Assembly (NCBI GenBank): GCA_030674185.1
Contig: CM060315.1
Location: 90,666,926-90,730,925 of the forward strand
DNA length: 64,000 nt
Direction of reading: 5' to 3'
Source of the DNA: Monoplex corrugatus
Lineage: Eukaryota; Mollusca; Gastropoda; Littorinimorpha; Ranellidae
Shown here: positions 1 to 10,717 of the stretch, in pieces
How positions within the stretch are numbered: position 1 is the first letter of the stretch
Layout of the letters: every line of letters starts with the position of its first letter
Program-made: the position numbers and the translations under genes
Notes under the pieces: generated by a model
Seen by the model: the letters and a program-made list of their open reading frames with translations, nothing else
What the model was told of the DNA's origin: nothing
The model's database searches: none

Positions 1-34
1 ATCATATTTAAGTAAAAAAAAATCATACAAACAC

Positions 35-81
<47 letters not shown>

Positions 82-220
82 TAGCCTCTTTACCGAGTTT
101 GACAAATAAACACTCTTAAATGAGAAACAGACAGCATGTCACAATGCAGAAAGGCCTAGCGCCTGTGATGATCATGATTTTAAAGGCTAAATAATAATGA
201 ACTGTCACATTTACAGGGCT
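1..220 (+). repeat. R repeat, 3' part, cut by window start
   Basis: This is the tail end of a dispersed repeat of about 1.5 kb. It resembles 6310-6600 within the same duplicate and 38933-39125. Shared landmarks are a GTTTGACAAATAAAC motif, then ATGAGAAACAGA, then a tract ending in TTTACA. It contains a CA array at 38-79. No coding sequence is evident. Confidence 0.6.
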
Positions 221-831
221 GGTGAAACCGGGTTGCCTGTGGCAAGTAAAAATCTCGTTGGGCGAATCAAAATCAAAACCAATCGTCCGTTGGGTGAGTG
301 ACAAGTCTGACCCTGCAGTTATGATTTATTTCAATTTTCCAAACTTTCCGATCAGCCGACTGATTTTGTCTGCAATGATCGAGTCTGCCAATGTTCACGC
401 AAAAACGAGGCTATTATAGAGAAAGGCAACTCTTGCTTCCCGTAGACCTGTCACTGAAGGGAGTCTGTGCGATACAATCAAGTGTTTACAGATCAGCGAA
501 CTTTCGCCCAATCTGTCCATTTTGGTCGAACGGTTAGAAGCTTATTATTAAGTACGGAAACCAGAGAAAATAATACAACATACGTCTTATCGACATGAAG
601 GGAGGGGGAGGGGAAGAGAATGTGTGTGCTATTTGCAAGGAAATTTGACAGACAGCAAATTTGATGCATCACTTAAGAAGATAATATGTCTAAGAAACTA
701 GTTTAGAAGATGAAGACACTACCTGACAATTTTCTCGCATTACCTTCACATTGTCTCTAAAGACATAAATTTCAGTTAGGGTGGATTGAATATTTTCAAA
801 GTGTTTCCCATCACAATAAACTCCTGAAGCA

Positions 832-836
<5 letters not shown>

Positions 837-903
<67 letters not shown>
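837..903 (+). repeat. (CA)n microsatellite
   Basis: A nearly pure CA run of about 64 bases, followed by shorter CA tracts to about 925 and A-rich sequence to 1040. The duplicate copy at 39746-39790 is far shorter, so this locus has changed length since the duplication. Confidence 0.95.
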
Positions 904-905
<2 letters not shown>

Positions 906-2012
906 TGTGTACACACACACACAAAAGAGAGAGACTTATACAACAACAAATTGAAAATTCTAAAAAAAAAATAATTCAAAAATAAACAAACCAAAAAAAA
1001 AAAAAGAAAACCAACAAAACAAAACAAACACACAAATACACACACACACACGAGTCTGAGCTAGATCCCTTTCAGTACGACCGAGACGTTGATCTCTCCC
1101 GGAAATGTACATGTTTCCTAGTAACGTCGGATAAACTTAGTAATGGTTGCGAGGGTTATGTCTCTTAGGTGATTGTTGTATTCGTCATAATAGACCTATG
1201 CCACACCTCCGTTTCAAGTCTTTCTCTCTCTCTCTACTCATATTTGTGAATTTTAACAGTATGAGTTGTGTCAAAGTATGTGTCAATTTTTTCTTTGGTA
1301 TGAGTTCCATCACAGATCAAGTCTTGTTGGTCTGACTTACTCGTCTTCCATATCTGGTGACGTGTTGTCTGGAACTCAGTGTTGTGTCTATTGAAGCTGG
1401 AGCTGGCGATGGTTGATGCGTGTCTGTTGTGTGTACATCTGGTGTGCATTGTACAGTCACTGGTGATTGCATTGATTGTCTTGGCAGTGACACTGGTGTT
1501 GGGCTCACTGGTGTTGGTGGAGGATTGTCTTTGACCAACGGGGTGGCTATGACTGCTGCTCGGTTGCGTCTCACCGTTCCCTTTGGAGTCCTGATGATGT
1601 AAGAACGAGGTTCATTAGTGGTGGAGATGACAGTGCCTGGGCGTTGCATGTCGCGGATCCATACCGGGTCACCAGGTTGAAGAGCTGGCAGTCTTCTTGC
1701 GGCATGTCGTTGGTTGAAGTTGTTTCATGACTTTGCCTTAATCGCTGCCTCTTTCCTCTGTATCAAGTCATGATCTGGGTTGTAAGGCTTCAGGATATTC
1801 GGGAAAACTGGTAGTATAGTTTGCAGTTTTCTTCCCATGAGGAGCTCAGCAGGCGATAGTCTGTTTTGGAGAGGTGTTGCCCTGTACATGAGGAGGGCAA
1901 GGTATGGATCTTTGTTCTTCTTGAGTAATTGCTTGAGTGTTCGCACTGCTCTCTCAGCTTCCCCATTGGACTGGAGGTGTTTGGGCGAGCTTGTCACATG
2001 TGTGAAGCCATA

Positions 2013-2280
2013 ATAATTATAATAATAATATTGGACATTTGTTGAGCGCCTTCCTCCCTCACAAGGAGGGAGCACAAGGCGCTTCACATAATAGACGCAC
2101 AGAACAGCCACAAATAGTGTACACATATAACATAAGACATATGGACAGATATGTCACACTTCATACTACAAAACACATCATACCGCATAATACCACATAA
2201 TAACATAATAACACATCTCATACCACATCACTACACACAAATATGGAAAGGAAAACAGAACTATGCATGACAACAAAACA

Positions 2281-2334
<54 letters not shown>

Positions 2335-3074
2335 CATGCACCCTCTTCAACAATGGGATAAGGAGGAATGATAGAATCAAGAGTGAATATGGAGTGTTGT
2401 CTCAAAAGCATTTTTGAACAGGTAGGTCTTGAGACCGGTTTTGAAAGATGTGAGAGAAGAAGCACATATCTGAAGCTGGAAACAGATGGAGAAGAGTCAG
2501 TTTTCAAACTAGCAGGGCGCACAGATGTAACAGTTTGAATGTGCCTCTGTTTTCTTCTTCCTCCTCGGCGCGTTCGTTTCCTTGGCAAACAGAACCCAAT
2601 CTCCAATTCACGCAGCCGAGAGACAAGGTCAGAGGTCAATGGGAGCAGCAGGAATCGCAACCAGTTCATCGCGAGAATAGTAAACAGAAGGCGAGGCAGT
2701 GCGCTCACCCGGACAACAGCTGCCGACATGCTGGCGATGGTTGCATGCTGCGTTTTGCACGTAAGCGGTGAAGTAGGTTGGAGGAAATGGCTGACTGGCA
2801 CAGTTCAGAACAGAAATGTCACTGTGACCTGTTGTGCACGTTGGAACGAAAAATGGCTGACAGTGAAGAAATGGAATACACAGCCTTGACGAAAACAAAA
2901 AACACAGCACAACGAATCTGAATAATAGGGACGATTCAAACAAAAACCACCACGTCAACGGCTCCATAACGAACACAATAGACAAAAACCAAGCACCAAA
3001 CTGAAGGAAATCCAACGAAAAACAACAAAACAACACCAGAGATCAGTCACTCAGCCTGTGAGGCGTGCGACCTT
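2013..3074 (-). mobile_element. 1.06 kb retroposon-like insert in the integrase fossil
   Basis: Copy B reads straight across this point (around 40956), so these 1062 bases are an insertion unique to copy A. Read on the minus strand it ends in a short hairpin-like tract (GAAGCGCCTTGTG ... AGGCGCTCAACAAATG) and an ATTATTATAATTATT tail. That is the usual look of a LINE or LINE-mobilised retroposon 3' end. About 2400-2460 on the minus strand can be read as SFKTGLKTYLFKNAF, which resembles the last residues of CR1/L2-group ORF2 proteins. A CA array interrupts it at 2281-2333. The rest (2530-3060) has no recognisable coding content. Assignment to CR1/L2 is an inference. Confidence 0.55.
2281..2333 (+). 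repeat. (CA)n microsatellite
   Basis: Pure CA run inside the copy-A-specific insert. Confidence 0.95.
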
Positions 3075-3299
3075 ATTGAAGCAAACTCAGAAAATTCATG
3101 AGAAGCAAACTGAGGACCGTTGTCGGAGACCACTACATCTGGTATACCTTGAGCTGCGAATACACTCTTGATTTGGTGGATTGTCGCAGTAGTTGTAGGT
3201 CTGTTGAGAAGTTTGACCTCAATCCATCTGGAGTAATAGTCTACAACGACCAAGTAAGTCTTGCCGAAGAGTTCAAAAAGGTCCATCCCTAAGCGTGAC

Positions 3300-3940
3300 C
3301 ATGGGCGATCTGGAAGGATGATGGAAGGAGGGGTTGAAACAGAAACACACTGATTTCACTTTGTATTTGCACTTTGCTACGCATTTACTGCATAGTCCCG
3401 TAGGTCGTTTTCTTTGATTAAGACCGATTGTTTTTATACCTGTAACTCCCACCTACCTCTGTTTGTTTGCTTGTTAGTTTTATCATTACTCCTTGACTGT
3501 TACAATGTTTTTGTTCGGTAAGATTATCCTCTTCTACCCCTCTACCCCACCAGATAATCACAGACACACACATGTGCGCGCGCGTGGTTACATACACACA
3601 TACAGCCCTGAGCAATCTGTTAAAACCTGATCGTTCTAATGTTATGATTGCTTTTCTATTGTCCTATAATTTTTTTAATGTTAATTGATATGTTAAACTG
3701 TCTTTATGATTTTATGGTTTGTGCCATACATTCATTCCATACAGTAATTTACACTACATGCATATGTGTGTATATATATATATATATCAACACATTCAGA
3801 AACAGATATATATACTACATCTCACCCTACCCCACATTTTTACATGCACATTACATGTACACAAGGCAACAAACAGTAGGTTTAGAAACACAGGCAAACT
3901 GAGGACAAAGAGGGTCAATCACATTGTGAAAATCACATCG
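3300..3940. other. Non-coding spacer within copy A
   Basis: AT-rich sequence with short TA and CA runs (3770-3790, 3590-3602) between the integrase and Penelope fossils. The matching stretch of copy B contains the Tc1 insertion. The copy A sequence AGATATATATACTACATCTC at about 3803 is the empty Tc1 target. No gene is seen. Confidence 0.6.
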
Positions 3941-3946
3941 ACCACA

Positions 3947-4425
3947 TTAAAGTTTAGAATGGATGGCATTAAAACCATCTGGAGAGATTGTTTGCCTCTT
4001 CCTCATCCAAAAATGTTCTCTGGTTAGACGCTGAGTGCGGGAACTGGAATATTGTTTTTCTATGGCGATGCATTGGAGATCAGAGAGGGAGTAGTCACAT
4101 TAGTTAAAGTGTTGGGTCACCAGGGAACCAGTGTTGCAGTTAATATTTGAACGATGGAGGTAAAACCTTTGTTTGAGGGATTTTTTTGTTTCACCAATGT
4201 ACTGAGATTTGGTGCACCTGACACAAAATAGTAGATATATTAAGTTGGTAGTTTCACAGCACATGTTGGTTCGGATGGTAAATGTTTCTCAGGTGACAGA
4301 GCTTGTGAAAGTTGTGGTTTGTACAACGTGATTATCACAAATTACACAGTGGTCCTTGTTGCATTTAAAACTGAACAGCCTGGTTGTCCATCTGTTGTGG
4401 GAGAGGGAAGGGCAGATGGCATACA
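3947..4425 (-). pseudogene. Penelope-like element, GIY-YIG endonuclease fossil (copy A)
   Basis: Read on the minus strand in one frame from about 4425 to the stop at 3947, this encodes a Cys-rich lead (CNKDHCVICDNH), then LIYLLFCVRC, SQYIGETKKSLKQRF, a VTQHFN block, and a C-terminal REHFWMRK segment. This order is that of the GIY-YIG endonuclease at the C-terminus of Penelope-like retroelements: GIY appears as LIY, YIG as YIG, followed by the conserved Arg and the distal Glu region. Two in-frame stops (TGA after FTSSVT, TAA after QHFN) kill it. Both stops are also present in copy B. The reverse transcriptase that should precede it is not recognisable at 4430-5000. Confidence 0.8.
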
Positions 4426-4429
4426 TACA

Positions 4430-5040
4430 CATACACACACACACTCTCTCTCTCAATAGTATCATACACTATCTCTTTCTCTCCCTCACACACACTCACA
4501 CTTTAAAAGTAAGTGATTAAAATTATGAAAGAGGAAAAATATTGCAGGATGACGATGAAATAATTTGCAACAAACATAACAAACAACCAGTCGGGCTAAA
4601 ATAAACTTTGGCTACGTAAGCAAAAACATTATGAGTTTAAATTATAAATACAGGCCTATATGTATTACTTTTAGAATAAAACTTGCACAGAGAATCCATG
4701 TAATCTTTGAGATCAATCATCTGACAACTGCCTTTTAGTTTTATATCTTCATGTTATCACTAGATCTCTCACTGTACACCTCCCCTCACCTTGATGAAAG
4801 TCTCCAGAAGAAAGTTTGACCACCATTGTTGTAACAGTGGCTTATTCCAGGCAGAATATTTTTGGTCATCATCAAAAACTGATACAGAGAATTTTACAGA
4901 GAATTTTACTACTCATTTTTTCGGAGCAGCATCTGAACATGTTGGACTAGTGAAAATCTCTGCGGGTTAGTAGATCTTAAGATCCACGAGCCCGGCTGGT
5001 TAGTACAAAAATTTAACCTGCTCCAGGCCTCCACAAAGAA
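4430..5040. other. Non-coding, CA/CT short runs then AT-rich
   Basis: Short CA and CT tracts at 4435-4500, then AT-rich sequence with no recognisable gene. It is conserved almost base for base at 44000-44640. Confidence 0.5.
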
Positions 5041-6585
5041 CAGGTACACTAGACTGCTATCTGCAAATAAGTTGTGAAGAACTAATTTCAGATTTGAAAA
5101 CAACGCCATTGTATTACTTGAGTGGTTCTCATAATTATTTTGTCAGCTCTCTTTATACTGCATGCCTTCACAGCACAAGTAGTCTGTTTTATCTTCCTTG
5201 GTATTTTTCCATAATCTACAGACTAAACAAATGTAAATTATGTACAAAAATCTTCTCCTTTTCTTGTATTTAGTGTGTGTGAGTCAGCTGTCCAGCCTTT
5301 AGGTGTGTCAGCTCGACCTGTTATTAATATGTTCAGATTATTTTGAGCAAATATGTTCTTTTTCAGGGTTTTCTTCACAAAGTTGTGTGACATTGTGTGA
5401 TTTTCTGTACAATGGAACACCATATTTTCTCTGTTTAAAATATTTTTCTACAGACAGGTGTTTCACTTTGTTGCTTAGGCCTATGAGTCATACTTTCTGG
5501 ACACCCCTTAGTAACCATGACCATGATAGATCTATGGACATATATGATCATTACCAGTATCAAAATCTACAAACCTAAAGTAAATAAGTACACAGGTCGA
5601 AAAGATGGTTATTCATGACAAAACTGTCAGTAACTAATTATTACATAATGAATGAGCTTAATGATACTGAGGAACATGTAATTCAACATGATAATTACCT
5701 TGAGGCTTTACTTAAAAATTTCCAGAAATTTGTTTTGGAAGCTGTCAGGATTTTAGGAATCTCAGTTAACTTTCATTTGAGCCAGTTGAAGCAGTTAATT
5801 ATTTATTTATGATCTGCTCATTTACTGCAATGTAGGGCCTATAGTGATTTATGAAGATCTGTCTTAGTCGTCTTGGGTAGGCTAAACAAAGACCGTTCTA
5901 GTCTTCTACTGATATTTTAAATTTTTCAATCAGTTCAGCCATTCCAAATTTATGTTGCTTTTTGTGAAGAAATGGCACACATGCAGTCATAGTTTCTACT
6001 AAGTAATCCAATAAAAAAAATAGACATCAAAATCTTAATTATTCAAAAAATCATAACTTTCATCAGTCATAGACAATCAATCTAACAACTTTTATACCAT
6101 TTCAAAGGGTTTTTTTATTTTGTTTTTAGCTCTTTTCATTGATGGTAATTACATATTTAATAAAAATGTTTCAAATGTTTTGTAACATACCAAATAGGTG
6201 TTAAGATGAGGGGAGAATGAAAGTTCAAGGCAGATGGTCCCAAGACACCAAAAGTTGGCCCACGTGCCACAGTTGATCATTTAAATCTATGAACCTGAAG
6301 GGAAAGAATACTCGTATCATCATGTTTCAGTAAAAACAAAATCATACAAACATTTCAGGGTATACATACACATATTATGATATGTACACACACACACACA
6401 AGTGTGACAAACACAACACACGACGTGACACGTAACTGATAACTGCCACTACTAACTACTTTTACAGAGTTTGACAAATAAACCCTTTAAAATGAGAAAC
6501 AGATGAGATAGCACGTCAAAATTCAGAAGGGCTTGTGAAGATCAGGATTTTACAGGCTAAACAATAATCATTTGTCATATTTACA
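5040..6585 (+). repeat. R repeat, full copy in segment A
   Basis: A repeat of about 1.5 kb. The sequence before its left edge (ACTAGACTG ... GATTTGAAAACAACGCCATT, 5047-5110) recurs at its right edge (6592-6655). Further copies lie at 37690-39125 (diverged) and 44600-46056 (near identical), with a partial copy at 1-220. It holds only short open frames. The longest, at 5615-5812, is shared between copies, but nothing shows it is translated. Its nature is unknown; it flanks the Gypsy and Penelope fossils. Confidence 0.6.
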
Positions 6586-6985
6586 ATGGCTACACTGGAC
6601 TGGAATTTGCAAGTAAGTTGACGAACCAATTTCAGATTTGAAAACCACGCCATTTGTCGCTGTCTGGCTCAGTGGCTGTGCCTTCGTACGTACGTGGCTT
6701 TGTTTCAAAGCTACCTACTGCTTTTACTAGTTTTAGCAAGCTACAATCGCATTTCCTACACAAATTCTTGTATTTAAACAGTAGTAATCATACAATGGAT
6801 GACAATGAATATTATTCATTGAAAAAATGCAGACCTTGCGGTTAAAAATCGTGGAATTTCCGCTGATTTGGTGTAGGTGTGCTCCTCCTCGACCTCGACT
6901 TACCTGCCCTTCGATCCGGTTTCCGTTCAAGGGAAGTAACTAGATGATTGTTTTATATAAGGGTCGTCAACGATGCCGTCCCATG
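6585..6985. other. Non-coding spacer before the SINE
   Basis: AT-rich; matches 48880-49306 closely. Ends in the left copy of the SINE target-site duplication, GCCGTCCCATG at 6975-6985. No gene is seen. Confidence 0.5.
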
Positions 6986-7235
6986 CGGGCCACAGTAGCT
7001 CAGTTGGTTTGAGCGTCAGATTCACATGCTAATGGTTGTGGGTTCAATCCCGGGGTGCGCTATATTAAAACTGGCCTTCTCACTGTTCCATCTTAACATC
7101 ATTGTTGTTCTGGTGGTGTCAGTGTAGGATTAGATAGGTCCCCCTTCCCCCACTTCCCTGGGATGGTTATCCCCGTCGGCCATAACACCTGAGGTGGGTG
7201 TCGACGTAAAAATTCAACCAAATCAATCAATCAAA
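6986..7235 (+). mobile_element. tRNA-derived SINE with target-site duplication (copy A)
   Basis: 250 bp. The head is tRNA-like, with an A box TAGCTCAGTTGG at 6996-7007 and a B box GGTTCAATCCC at 7041-7051, the internal RNA polymerase III promoter. The unrelated body ends in a short ATCA-repeat tail (AATCAATCAATCAAA). It is bounded by a perfect 11 bp direct repeat GCCGTCCCATG at 6975-6985 and 7236-7246. It is not a working tRNA gene: the acceptor ends do not pair convincingly and the element continues past them. The tandem ATCA tail suggests mobilisation by a CR1/L2-like LINE; that part is inference. Confidence 0.9.
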
Positions 7236-7418
7236 GCCGTCCCATGTGAGTGGGTTGGGGATAATTATAGTGGTAGCAGCACTGCGGTAAAGCATATAAA
7301 ATCATGTTCTGTACAGATCGTAGTTAAGAATGCCCGCTCGTATGCAGTTATGACTACAAGGAATCATATTAGTGCTAGAAAGATATTGGCAGCGCTTCGA
7401 AAACGATTGAATGTATGG

Positions 7419-7420
<2 letters not shown>

Positions 7421-7501
<81 letters not shown>
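7421..7501 (+). repeat. (GT)n microsatellite
   Basis: About 80 bases of GT, in the tail of the second integrase fossil. The copy B counterpart (49734-49835) is longer. Confidence 0.95.
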
Positions 7502-7504
<3 letters not shown>

Positions 7505-7519
7505 CCAAGACTGTTCCTG

Positions 7520-8290
7520 ATTTCTTCATGTCTTAATATAAAGACAGTGTCACCAGGTCTCAGGGGTATCGCTTCTCTTGCAGTATGACGAAGATTGAAG
7601 TAAGAGCATTGTTTCTGTTTCATGTTCTCTTCTTTCTGTCTGATGAGGGAGTGATCAGGGATCTTTGGGAGAAGGTTGGAGGGAACAATGGGGATTTTTG
7701 TTTTCAATTTTCTTCCCGTCAAGGGTTCACTGGGGGATTTTCCTTCTAGCAGTGGACTCGCCCTGAACAGAAGGAGAGCATTACAGAGATCCTTTGCTTT
7801 TTTGAGCAGGTTCTCCACTGTCTGCACAGCTCTTTCGGCCAGTCCATTACTTTGGGGATAGGAGGAGAGCTTGTGGTGTGTGTGAAATTGAAATCTACAG
7901 CAAAGTTGCGGAATTATGTAGGCTACTGACGAACTAAGGCCCATTGTCCGAGACAATAACATCAGGGATGCCATGGATCGCAAAAATGCTCTTCAATTTG
8001 CCGATGAGGTTGTTGCTCTTCTGGTTGTCCAGGCAACTCAACTCTGGCCATTGAGAATAACAGTCTACCTCAATGACAAAGGTCTTGCCGTGAAGGTCAA
8101 ACAAATCCATGCCCAACCACAATGACAAAGGTCTTGCCGTCAAGGTCAAACAAATCCATGCCCAGACCACAATGTCAAAGGTCTTGCCATGAAGGTCAAA
8201 CAAATCCATGCCCAGACCACAGTGACAAAGGTCTTGCCGTGAAGGTCAAACAAATCCATGCCCAGTCTGGACCATGGCTGATCGGGGAAT
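7520..8290 (-). pseudogene. Second Gypsy-type integrase fossil (copy A)
   Basis: Minus-strand remnants of a different integrase from the one at 1317-3290. MDLFDLHGKTFVIEVDCYSQW gives the first catalytic Asp region at about 8115-8055. IPDVIVSDNGP gives the second Asp at about 7950. SYPQSNGLAERAVQ gives the Glu block at about 7860-7820. A tail with PGDTVFILR follows near 7560. Frames shift between blocks, the DNGP and SYPQSNG blocks are separated by unrelated sequence, and the N-terminal part has been amplified into a 50 bp tandem array. The C-terminus runs into a GT array. It is dead. Confidence 0.75.
8071..8265 (-). repeat. 50 bp tandem repeat built from integrase coding sequence (copy A)
   Basis: About four copies of a 50 bp unit (core ACAAAGGTCTTGCCGTGAAG on the plus strand), each being the minus-strand codons for MDLFDLHGKTF and flank. 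Fifty is not a multiple of three, so each unit shifts the integrase frame. Copy B has five units. Confidence 0.9.
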
Positions 8291-8344
8291 GAGGAGGGAA
8301 GGGGGGGGGGGTTTCTTTTGTGTTGGTCTATGCTTGGCACAGGT

Positions 8345-9205
8345 GTCACGTATACTTTGATGTCATTGTTAGTATGTATACTTTGATGTCATTGTTAATA
8401 ATGTATACTTTGATGTCACTGTTAATATGTATACTTTGATGTCACTGTTAATATGTATACTTTGATGTCATTGTTAATATGTATACTTTGATGTCACTGT
8501 TAATATGTATACTTTGTTGTCACTGTTAATATGTATACTTTCATATCACTGTTAATGTGTATACTTTGATGTCACTGTTAATATGTATACTTTGATGTCA
8601 CTGTTAATATGTATTCTTTCATGTCACTGTTAATATGTATTCTTTCATGTCACTATTAATATGTATTCTTTCATGTCACTGTTAATATGTATACTTTGAT
8701 GTCACTGTTAATATGTATACTTTGATGTCACTGTGAATATGTATACTTTGATGTCACTGTTAATATGTATACTTTGATGTCACTGTTAATATGTATACTT
8801 TGATGTCACTGTGAATATGTATTCTTTCATGTCACTGTTAATATGTATTCTTTCATGTCACTGTTAATATGTATACTTTGATGTCACTGTTAATATGTAT
8901 ACTTTGATGTCACTGTGAATATGTATACTTTGATGTCACTGTTAATATGTATACTTTGATGTCACTGTTAATATGTATACTTTGATGTCACTGTGAATAT
9001 GTATTCTTTCATGTCACTGTTAATATGTATTCTTTCATGTCACTGTTAATATGTATTCTTTCATGTCACTGTTAATACGTATACTTTGATGTCACTGTTA
9101 ATATATATTCTTTCATGTCACTGTTAATATGTATTCTTTCATGTCACTGTTAATATAATACTTTGATGTCACTGTTAATATGTATTCTTTCATGTCATAT
9201 TAATT
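8345..9205 (+). repeat. 26 bp minisatellite (copy A)
   Basis: About 33 units of 26 bp. Two main variants alternate in blocks: one with TATACTTTGATGTCACTG and one with TATTCTTTCATGTCACTG. The copy B array (50658-51020) has about 14 units. Confidence 0.9.
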
Positions 9206-9225
9206 CTATGTAAAGTAGCACCGAA

Positions 9226-9460
9226 ATGCCTGTCAGGGCTTGACTGGCACATAGATAAAGTTCCTGCCTTCCAGTCTGAATGCAAGGATTCCAGTCTGAC
9301 TCGTGGAACGTTGTACGTGCTGCCTCCATTCCACCCAGCTGTGTCTGGATACCTGACCCTATTTTGAGTAAGAGAAGATAAAGCACTGAAGGAGAGGAGA
9401 TGAGTACCGCCCTCAATAATGCTGACCCCAAGCAAAGTGGAGGTCTTTACCACCTCAATA
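9226..9460 (-). repeat. Dispersed repeat fragment, also at 21130-21300
   Basis: The minus strand shares the landmark CACAGCTGGGTGGAATGGA, and more weakly the sequence around it, with plus-strand 21190-21250. This indicates two copies of an old interspersed element in opposite orientations. No coding sequence is seen. Confidence 0.5.
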
Positions 9461-9471
9461 CCTTGTACTGT

Positions 9472-9474
<3 letters not shown>

Positions 9475-9529
<55 letters not shown>

Positions 9530-9690
9530 GGTGTCTGTGTGTTTTGTTTGTGTGTGTGCGTGTGGGTGTATATGTATGTGTATGTTTACATGTGCGTGTA
9601 CATATATGTGTATGTGCATGCATGTACGTGAAAGGGACACACACACGCGTGCGCGCACACACACACATGCACACACACAGACATGTGAAT
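9475..9690 (+). repeat. (GT)n then mixed GT/CA microsatellite
   Basis: Pure GT to about 9528, then imperfect TG with TATG and GCGC interruptions, switching to CA at about 9640. Confidence 0.9.
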
Positions 9691-9699
9691 AGATTGCAG

Positions 9700-10200
9700 G
9701 AAGTTAAGATCAAAGCCTCACTCTTTGTGACATTTTGGCATCATCGGTTTTACCTTCACACGTTAAAACACTAACATAGACAAGACTCAAGATGTGGCCA
9801 TAATTATCATGACATTACTTTTGGAACTGGAGACCAAACCCATTATGAAAACATTTGACGCTAAATTTTAAAGCGTAACTTATAAGACATGCCAATAGTC
9901 TCCGTTTCCTTGACAACATACAAGCAGCTACAATCACACATAACAAACCGATACATGTAAACCAAAACAACAACCAAATGCTTCAAGTTGTAGATACAAA
10001 ATATTGCATTTTCAGTTAGTCAGGCACCCTCTATAACACAGGACAAATACCATTCAACAATGCAGCCTACATTATTTTGTGATGCATGGCAAAGTCATTA
10101 CTTGCTTTTCCTTTCAGAAATATTGATCGACGTATTAATCAAATAGTTTCAGTAAGGTATACTTAAGGCAATCACAGATACGCACACGGGTAAAAACACA
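9700..10200. other. Non-coding, no feature seen
   Basis: AT-rich unique-looking sequence with no long frame or recognisable element. Confidence 0.4.
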
Positions 10201-10204
10201 TGCT

Positions 10205-10303
10205 TACGTACACAAACGTGCACACACACGCACACACACACAAACACGCACACACACACACACACAAACACATGTGCACGCACGTACACATACATGTACA
10301 CAG

Positions 10304-10356
<53 letters not shown>
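10205..10356 (+). repeat. (CA)n microsatellite
   Basis: Interrupted CA tracts followed by a pure run at about 10306-10356. Confidence 0.9.
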
Positions 10357-10357
<1 letters not shown>

Positions 10358-10489
10358 GCAGAGTGAGTCGCGAAAGTAAGGCTTACATGCACACGCACAC
10401 ATACACACTCATGCGCACACATACACACTCATGCGCCTGCGCAAACACATAGATCTAAATCTCTTCCACTGTATCTTTTGTGATGCATT

Positions 10490-10540
10490 GGAGGGGGGGG
10501 GGGGGGCGAAGAGAGGGAATGGTTTGCATACCTGTTAATA

Positions 10541-10586
<46 letters not shown>

Positions 10587-10626
10587 AAAAAAAGAGAGAG
10601 TATACACATGTGTGTGTGATTTTGGG

Positions 10627-10657
<31 letters not shown>

Positions 10658-10662
10658 CGTGC

Positions 10663-10717
<55 letters not shown>

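Larger units (their letters stand above)
1317..3290 (-). pseudogene. Ty3/Gypsy-type integrase fossil, copy A
   Basis: Read right to left, 3286 to about 3050 encodes the start of a retroelement integrase core (first Asp in VVDYYSRW, second in VVSDNGPQF). After the insert at 2013-3074, it continues at 2010-1725 with the QSNGEAERAV block holding the catalytic Glu. It ends at 1649-1317 with the C-terminal tail (SYIIRTPKGTVRRNR, then a Pro/Thr/Ser-rich end). An in-frame TGA just before 1725 separates core from tail. No reverse transcriptase, protease, gag or LTR is recognisable alongside. In a living element this enzyme joins retroelement cDNA to the host chromosome. Here it is dead: split by an insertion, stopped, and without its partners. 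Confidence 0.85.
1..9226. repeat. Segmental duplication, copy A
   Basis: The whole stretch reappears in the same orientation and order at 38933-51041. Coding fossils, stop codons, SINE, minisatellites and non-coding spacers all match with only scattered substitutions and small indels. The match ends at about 9226 (51041 in copy B), just after a shared motif GTAAAGTAGCACCGAAA. The left end is cut by the window start. Copy A has a 1062 bp insert (2013-3074) that B lacks. It lacks the Tc1 element and the 2765 bp insert present in B. The extent is read directly by eye; percent identity was not computed. Confidence 0.9.

Noticed and set aside
5615..5812. 65-codon frame inside the R repeat, seen again at 45128-45352
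   Set aside because: Shared only because the repeat is shared; the diverged copy at 38.3 kb has it disrupted. No domain is recognised.
6986..7060. Functional tRNA gene
   Set aside because: The A and B boxes are those of a SINE head: the element continues for 250 bp and is bounded by a target-site duplication.
7194..7520. Conserved 108- and 113-codon frames at 7194 and 49515 as a gene family
   Set aside because: Identity is explained by the recent segmental duplication. The frame runs from the SINE tail through spacer into a GT array.
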